A stretch of DNA of 64,000 nucleotides from Ornithinibacillus sp047228935 (GTDB lineage: Bacteria; Bacillota; Bacilli; Bacillales; Amphibacillaceae), in assembly GCF_047228935.1 (NCBI RefSeq), contig NZ_JBFEGG010000001.1, positions 1,054,001 through 1,118,000 on the forward strand. The letters run 5' to 3'. The translations under genes and the position numbers were made by a program. The notes beneath the pieces are model-generated. The model searched no databases. It was not told the DNA's origin and saw only the letters and a list, made by a program, of their open reading frames with translations. Below are positions 60,664 through 64,000 of the stretch, piece after piece; the first letter of the stretch is position 1; every line of letters starts with the position of its first letter.

Positions 60664-61723
60664 AGCCTTCTTCCTCCGGTAATAGCCCCTTTAATCTCGT
60701 AAGAACAAGCCTAATTTGGAAATAACTTATTGTTTCCCTGCAATTTTCTTTAATCGTTTTTAGTTTCAAGGTTTGCTTCTTTCTAACGACTTTTATTATT
60801 TCTTCTTGTTCCTCTAGCGATACAAAGCCTAAAATATCAAATTTAGAGTCATACAAAGCAATCTCAACAATATGGTCGTAAATTGTATTTATTTTTAAAT
60901 TTCTTTTTCTAGCTATATCTTCTATACTACCTTGATTCTTTAATAATTGATACGTTTGGTGTGCTGTTTTCGTAATAAATTTACTGTTATCGCTAATTTG
61001 GATTAATTGTGAAAGTATACTATATTTCTCAATATTATTTTCTATTAACGCTAACAAGTGATGGGTAATGGCCAATAATAATATATTGGCATCTTCTATT
61101 GTCAGCTCATATTCCTTTGCTAATTGGTTCATACTCATTCCATAATGGCGATAACCACTTAGTCGGTCAACGAAAAAGTTTGCCTCTAAGCTAGATATAC
61201 TTGAAAATAGATGATGTAGTTCTTCATACAACCTTTTAGCAGTGTTTTTATTTCTATTGTTACGATAGAAATTTTTGACCCAATTGCTAATATCTTGATT
61301 ATCAATAACAGGAATAAATGAAGAATAATTTGATTGAATATTAGAATACGTTTGGACTAGTAAATACAATCTCTCTAAAAATGTATGGTCCTTTCCGGAC
61401 ATAGCTAATCCATTTACACTATTATATATTGAAGTATCCAAATATTTATTTAATATTTGCTTTCCATTTAAAGTTATCTCATAGAAACCATCCGTGTCTA
61501 GTTTAATAAGCCAGCCATTTTCAGTCATTTTATTAATCGTATTAATAAACGATTGTCTCGAAAATGATTGATATATACCATAGTACTTTTCTACCTGAAA
61601 TAGCCTTGCATCATGAACAGATTGTATAGATTTTTTTCCCGTAATTACATGATATATTCCAAAAACAGAACGGTTTGTTTTAATACGATCGATACAATCT
61701 AATAAAAGCCCTTCGATATACAT
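60656..61723 (-). CDS. ypbB: YpbB family helix-turn-helix protein
   Basis: 355 residues, no membrane segment. The C-terminus resembles the helix-turn-helix/RQC-like region of the YpbB family (GSIEDIARKRNLKINTIYDHI). It is always found just upstream of recQ in bacilli and may act together with it. aggggtt precedes the ATG. Divergent from fer. Confidence 0.86.
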   Translation of the reverse strand: MYIEGLLLDCIDRIKTNRSVFGIYHVITGKKSIQSVHDARLFQVEKYYGIYQSFSRQSFINTINKMTENGWLIKLDTDGFYEITLNGKQILNKYLDTSIYNSVNGLAMSGKDHTFLERLYLLVQTYSNIQSNYSSFIPVIDNQDISNWVKNFYRNNRNKNTAKRLYEELHHLFSSISSLEANFFVDRLSGYRHYGMSMNQLAKEYELTIEDANILLLAITHHLLALIENNIEKYSILSQLIQISDNSKFITKTAHQTYQLLKNQGSIEDIARKRNLKINTIYDHIVEIALYDSKFDILGFVSLEEQEEIIKVVRKKQTLKLKTIKENCRETISYFQIRLVLTRLKGLLPEEEGYV

Positions 61724-61774
61724 ATTTTTAACCCCTCTTTAAAACATACTTCTATCATATCATTGATGGGATAG

Positions 61775-61803
61775 TTGAATAATAATAATTTACATTTTAC
61801 AAT
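61775..61803 (+). promoter_or_regulatory. Sigma-A promoter of fer
   Basis: TTGAAT (61775-61780) and TACAAT (61798-61803) spaced by exactly 17 bases, 55 bases upstream of the fer start. Confidence 0.55.
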
Positions 61804-61857
61804 AGAAAGTAGCACCTGTTTTTATAGTGATTAGAGTTATGTGAGAGGATAGGAATA

Positions 61858-62112
61858 ATGAGAGTTAAATATACCATTGTAGATAAAGATACATGTATTG
61901 CCTGTGGTGCTTGTGGGGTAACTTGCCCATTGCTGTTCGATTATGATGATGAAGGTATAGCCTTTGTTATGATAGATAATAATACTGGGAATAGAGAAAT
62001 TCCAGAAGAATTAGAAGATGATGTTCTAGATGCTTATGAAGGGTGTCCCAGTGACTCCATTAAAATAGCAGAGCATCCTTTTGAGGAGAATCCGTTAAAG
62101 TATGAAGATTGA
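61858..62112 (+). CDS. fer: Ferredoxin, [4Fe-4S]
   Basis: 84 residues. Small acidic electron carrier. Cluster cysteines C13, C16 and C19 in CIACGAC plus C63 in EGCPSDS. Position 23 is also a cysteine (CGVTCP); my recollection of B. subtilis Fer has alanines here, so either C23 or C63 may be the fourth ligand. gagaggat precedes the start. Divergent from ypbB and convergent with the ECF S gene. Confidence 0.94.
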   Translation: MRVKYTIVDKDTCIACGACGVTCPLLFDYDDEGIAFVMIDNNTGNREIPEELEDDVLDAYEGCPSDSIKIAEHPFEENPLKYED

Positions 62113-62117
62113 TGTTA

Positions 62118-62142
62118 GAACACCAACATTTAGTTGGTGTTC
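62118..62142. terminator. Terminator shared by fer and the ECF S gene
   Basis: Perfect 10-bp stem gaacaccaac / gttggtgttc with a 5-base loop. Its right arm codes for the last residues of the ECF S component. A T-run (gttttt) follows on the + strand; the minus side has none. Confidence 0.75.
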
Positions 62143-62639
62143 ATATGTTTTTGGATATATATTTGAAAAATGAATGAGATTGTTGGATATAACAGTACCA
62201 TGATAACTGTATTACCAATTGCATGATACGTATCGAATGGTAATCCAGCCAAATAATAGACAAGGAACCCTTGCCCAGTAATTTGGTAGTTTGTTAAAGA
62301 AATGATGAAACCATACAAGTACCCACTAAAAATAGCAAGAATTAAGACAACATAGAACGGAATTTTTTTCATTGTCTTACCAATTACTCCACTGATAATT
62401 CCTATTAATCCCCAGGAAATAATTTGCCAAATAGTCCAAATACCTGTTCCTAGAATCATATTAGATAAAAAAGTGATTAAAATGGATAAAATCATACCTG
62501 CAACTGGACCTAAGAAAATTCCACTTATGATTATTACTGAAGTTACGGGTTGAACATTAGGTATAACACTTAACAGAATACGTCCAACTACAGCTAATGC
62601 TGCAAGTAAAGCTAAAAGGGTAATTTTATAGATATTCAA
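62130..62639 (-). CDS. ECF transporter S component, probably for cobalamin
   Basis: 169 residues, five or six membrane helices, typical of an energy-coupling-factor substrate-binding subunit (LGPVAGMILSILITFLSNMILG). It starts with TTG six bases after the upstream lipoprotein's stop, so translation is coupled. The cobalamin riboswitch upstream predicts that the substrate is B12 or a precursor. EcfT and the two ATPases are not nearby, so it should share a common energising module (group II ECF). It occupies the place where B. subtilis has the riboflavin S component fmnP, but the sequence does not look like FmnP. Confidence 0.75.
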   Translation of the reverse strand: MNIYKITLLALLAALAVVGRILLSVIPNVQPVTSVIIISGIFLGPVAGMILSILITFLSNMILGTGIWTIWQIISWGLIGIISGVIGKTMKKIPFYVVLILAIFSGYLYGFIISLTNYQITGQGFLVYYLAGLPFDTYHAIGNTVIMVLLYPTISFIFQIYIQKHMNTN

Positions 62640-62644
62640 TTAGC

Positions 62645-63067
62645 TCATTCCCAAGATTGATAATCGAAATTAATAATGTCTCCATCTTTAAGTTCGACTT
62701 CAGCTGCACCTACCATTGACATTTCACCATTAATGGAAAACATCCATGACATTTTCTTTTCTTCATCTAACGCTAATCCCTCAAGTGAATTAATAAATCC
62801 ACCTTCTTCTTCAATATCAAAGTTCGCTTTCATAACATCCAATAAATTGTCGCCTTCTTCAATTTCTACTTCTTTTTCTTCTAATACCTCGGCTTCTTTA
62901 TTTTTAGAAAGGACTATTCTAACTGTAGCTTCTTCTTGTTGTTCACTGTTTTCGGCTGTGTTATTTTGATTCTGAGATGCATTATTTGATGAATCATTAG
63001 TTCCACAAGCCGTAAGAACTACTAATGTAATTGTTACAGTAAGCAGTTTTAATAGTATTGATTTCAT
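62645..63067 (-). CDS. DUF4430 (transcobalamin-like C-terminal domain) lipoprotein
   Basis: 140 residues from the ATG at 63067, with ggaggag upstream. Type II signal peptide ending in LVVLTAC, an Asn/Gln/Glu-rich linker (about 22-50), then a DUF4430 domain of the transcobalamin C-terminal fold (GDNLLDVMKANF...GINFDYQSWE style). Located outside the membrane, it likely binds corrinoid and passes it to the ECF S protein encoded next. Regulated by the B12 riboswitch. Confidence 0.8.
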   Translation of the reverse strand: MKSILLKLLTVTITLVVLTACGTNDSSNNASQNQNNTAENSEQQEEATVRIVLSKNKEAEVLEEKEVEIEEGDNLLDVMKANFDIEEEGGFINSLEGLALDEEKKMSWMFSINGEMSMVGAAEVELKDGDIINFDYQSWE

Positions 63068-63110
63068 TATTGTCTCCTCCATGTCATAAATTAGAGAACA
63101 GGTGCATAAA

Positions 63111-63144
63111 AAAAGAGCTAACCCCGTAACTAGTTAACTCTTTT
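63111..63144 (-). terminator. Riboswitch-controlled terminator
   Basis: Stem aaaagagttaac / gttagctctttt (one mismatch) with a 10-base loop and U6 on the minus strand, between the cobalamin aptamer and the lipoprotein gene. It is the expected off-state of the switch. Confidence 0.8.
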
Positions 63145-63232
63145 GACAGTCTGTAAACAAAAAAAGCATAAATAAGCCTATTATGTACAAGATTGTCTCA
63201 ATTGTCCTATCCCCGGGATCATTGATACAAAA

Positions 63233-63390
63233 GATACTGGCAGGTCTACTGACTTGTGACTACGAACCTACTCTAAGCCCTTCCCATAGATTTCTCTACA
63301 GTGGTTGTCGCTTATTTCGTCATCACTTTACAGTTGCGAGGACAGTTCTAGACTTTCACTAGATTCCCTTTTAAGAAAATCACCAATATC
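63233..63390 (-). promoter_or_regulatory. Cobalamin riboswitch aptamer
   Basis: Minus-strand RNA with the B12-element blocks in order: aagggaatc, gtgaaagtc, aactgtcctcgcaactgt, ccactg, tatgggaaggg, gtcagtagacctgcc. The ends pair as P1: gatattggt (63382-63390) with gccagtatc (63233-63241), nine pairs including G-U. A terminator follows at 63111-63144, so cobalamin binding should stop transcription of the lipoprotein and ECF S genes. Confidence 0.95.
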
Positions 63391-63415
63391 AAAACGCTTG
63401 TATTCAATTCTAATA

Positions 63416-63421
63416 ATTATA
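63416..63421 (-). promoter_or_regulatory. -10 box for the cobalamin riboswitch transcript
   Basis: TATAAT on the minus strand, about 25 bases ahead of the aptamer. The best -35 (TTGTAT) is 19 bases away, longer than usual. Confidence 0.5.
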
Positions 63422-63449
63422 GTAACACACAATTTTTAAAATACAAGAC

Positions 63450-64000
63450 TTATATCTCATCATCTTTCGGAAGTATGAAATTAAACGTTGTTCCAACATT
63501 AATTTTACTTTTCACGGTAATGGTACCTTTATGAGATTTCACGATATTTTTAGCAATAGAAAGGCCGAGCCCAGTCCCTTTCACATGCTTATTTCTCGTT
63601 CTAGATTTATCTGCTTTATAAAAACGTTCAAATACAAAAGGTAAATCTTCTTCCGGTATCCCACTACCACTATCTTCAATGGAAACTGAAAATCCATTTT
63701 CATCATTGGTAACGGAAACTTTTACATATCCATCTTCTTTAGTATGACGGATGGCGTTATCAATTAGATTAGTAAACACTTGTTCAATACGGTCTGGATC
63801 AAAATATGCAAATGATTGTGAAACATCCTTAATAAGTTTGAAATCTACCTGATTCTCGGTAGCAATGCCTTGAAACTTACGATAAATTCGTTCGATGTAA
63901 GGAGTAACCTCTACCTTTTCTGTATTTAAGGTTAAGTGACCAGCTTCCATACTAGCCATATCTAGTAACTCATTTACTAATCGGCTTAGCCTTAATGATT
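63450..64000 (-). CDS. resE: Sensor histidine kinase ResE (3' part)
   Basis: Partial: the frame enters from the window's right edge (LSRLVNELLDMASMEAG, just after the phosphorylated His, which is outside). Visible boxes: N in IEQVFTNLIDNAIRHT, G1 in DSGSGIP, F in FERFYKADKS, G2 in KGTGLGLSIAK. ResE controls respiratory and anaerobic genes through ResD in bacilli; the position near fer and ypbD agrees with this. Identification as ResE rests largely on context. Confidence 0.85.
   Translation of the reverse strand, partial: SLRLSRLVNELLDMASMEAGHLTLNTEKVEVTPYIERIYRKFQGIATENQVDFKLIKDVSQSFAYFDPDRIEQVFTNLIDNAIRHTKEDGYVKVSVTNDENGFSVSIEDSGSGIPEEDLPFVFERFYKADKSRTRNKHVKGTGLGLSIAKNIVKSHKGTITVKSKINVGTTFNFILPKDDEI

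Overview
The window reads as chromosome of a low-G+C, endospore-forming, respiring Bacillaceae bacterium. Spore genes (sspM, spoIVA, spoVIF, sleB-ypeB, prsW), a type B RNase P RNA, bacillithiol genes (bshA, ypdA), hbs, gpsB, dnaD and a menaquinone/bc-type respiratory chain all point there. Gene order follows the B. subtilis resE-to-ypwA segment closely, but with losses and insertions. I infer a member of the Oceanobacillus/Virgibacillus branch; this is an inference from base composition, gene order and repeat style, not a proven assignment.

Layout. 1-850: 3' end of a ba3-type cytochrome oxidase subunit I. 853-4980: M32 carboxypeptidase, THUMP RNA methylase, rnpB, gpsB, cytidine deaminase. 5050-10322: yppE and yppC-type genes, the tiny spore gene sspM, recU-ponA. 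10362-17977: nth-dnaD, aspB-asnS, ypmB (with an overlapping 23-codon upstream ORF), dinG. 18117-23024: operon ypjD-dapB-mgsA-bshA-cca-birA, lacking bshB1 and panBCD at their usual places. 23166-25749: YitT-family protein, YugP peptidase, a short YpjB-like protein, ypjA. 25827-30362: qcrABC, ypiF, ypiB, ypiA. 30392-40399: aroC-aroB-aroA (no trp genes between them), cheR, ndk, hepS-menG-hepT, mtrB, hbs, spoIVA. 40755-46572: yphF, yphE, spoVIF, gpsA, der and the YIEGIA spore-membrane genes. 46660-52421: S1-domain protein, cmk, PilZ protein ypfA, ypeB, sleB, prsW. 52514-57348: ansA, a 444-bp repeat element, a luciferase-like monooxygenase, ypdA, gudB. 57522-62112: mecB (ypbH), ypbE-like, ypbD, recQ, ypbB, fer. 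62130-63421: a cobalamin-riboswitch-controlled uptake pair (lipoprotein plus ECF S component). 63450-64000: 3' part of resE.

Most of it is core chromosome. What is less ordinary: (i) a 444-bp non-coding element with 43-bp imperfect inverted termini and three 56-bp tandem units at 53491-53934, which supplies the stop codon of the neighbouring monooxygenase; (ii) a B12-riboswitch unit pairing an ECF S component with a DUF4430 lipoprotein at 62130-63421; (iii) a nested-stem RNA candidate upstream of der (44768-44848); (iv) a small ORF that appears to drive ypmB translation; (v) a shortened YpjB and loss of bshB1, panBCD and trp genes from conserved positions. I found no CRISPR array, transposase, prophage, tRNA or rRNA gene.
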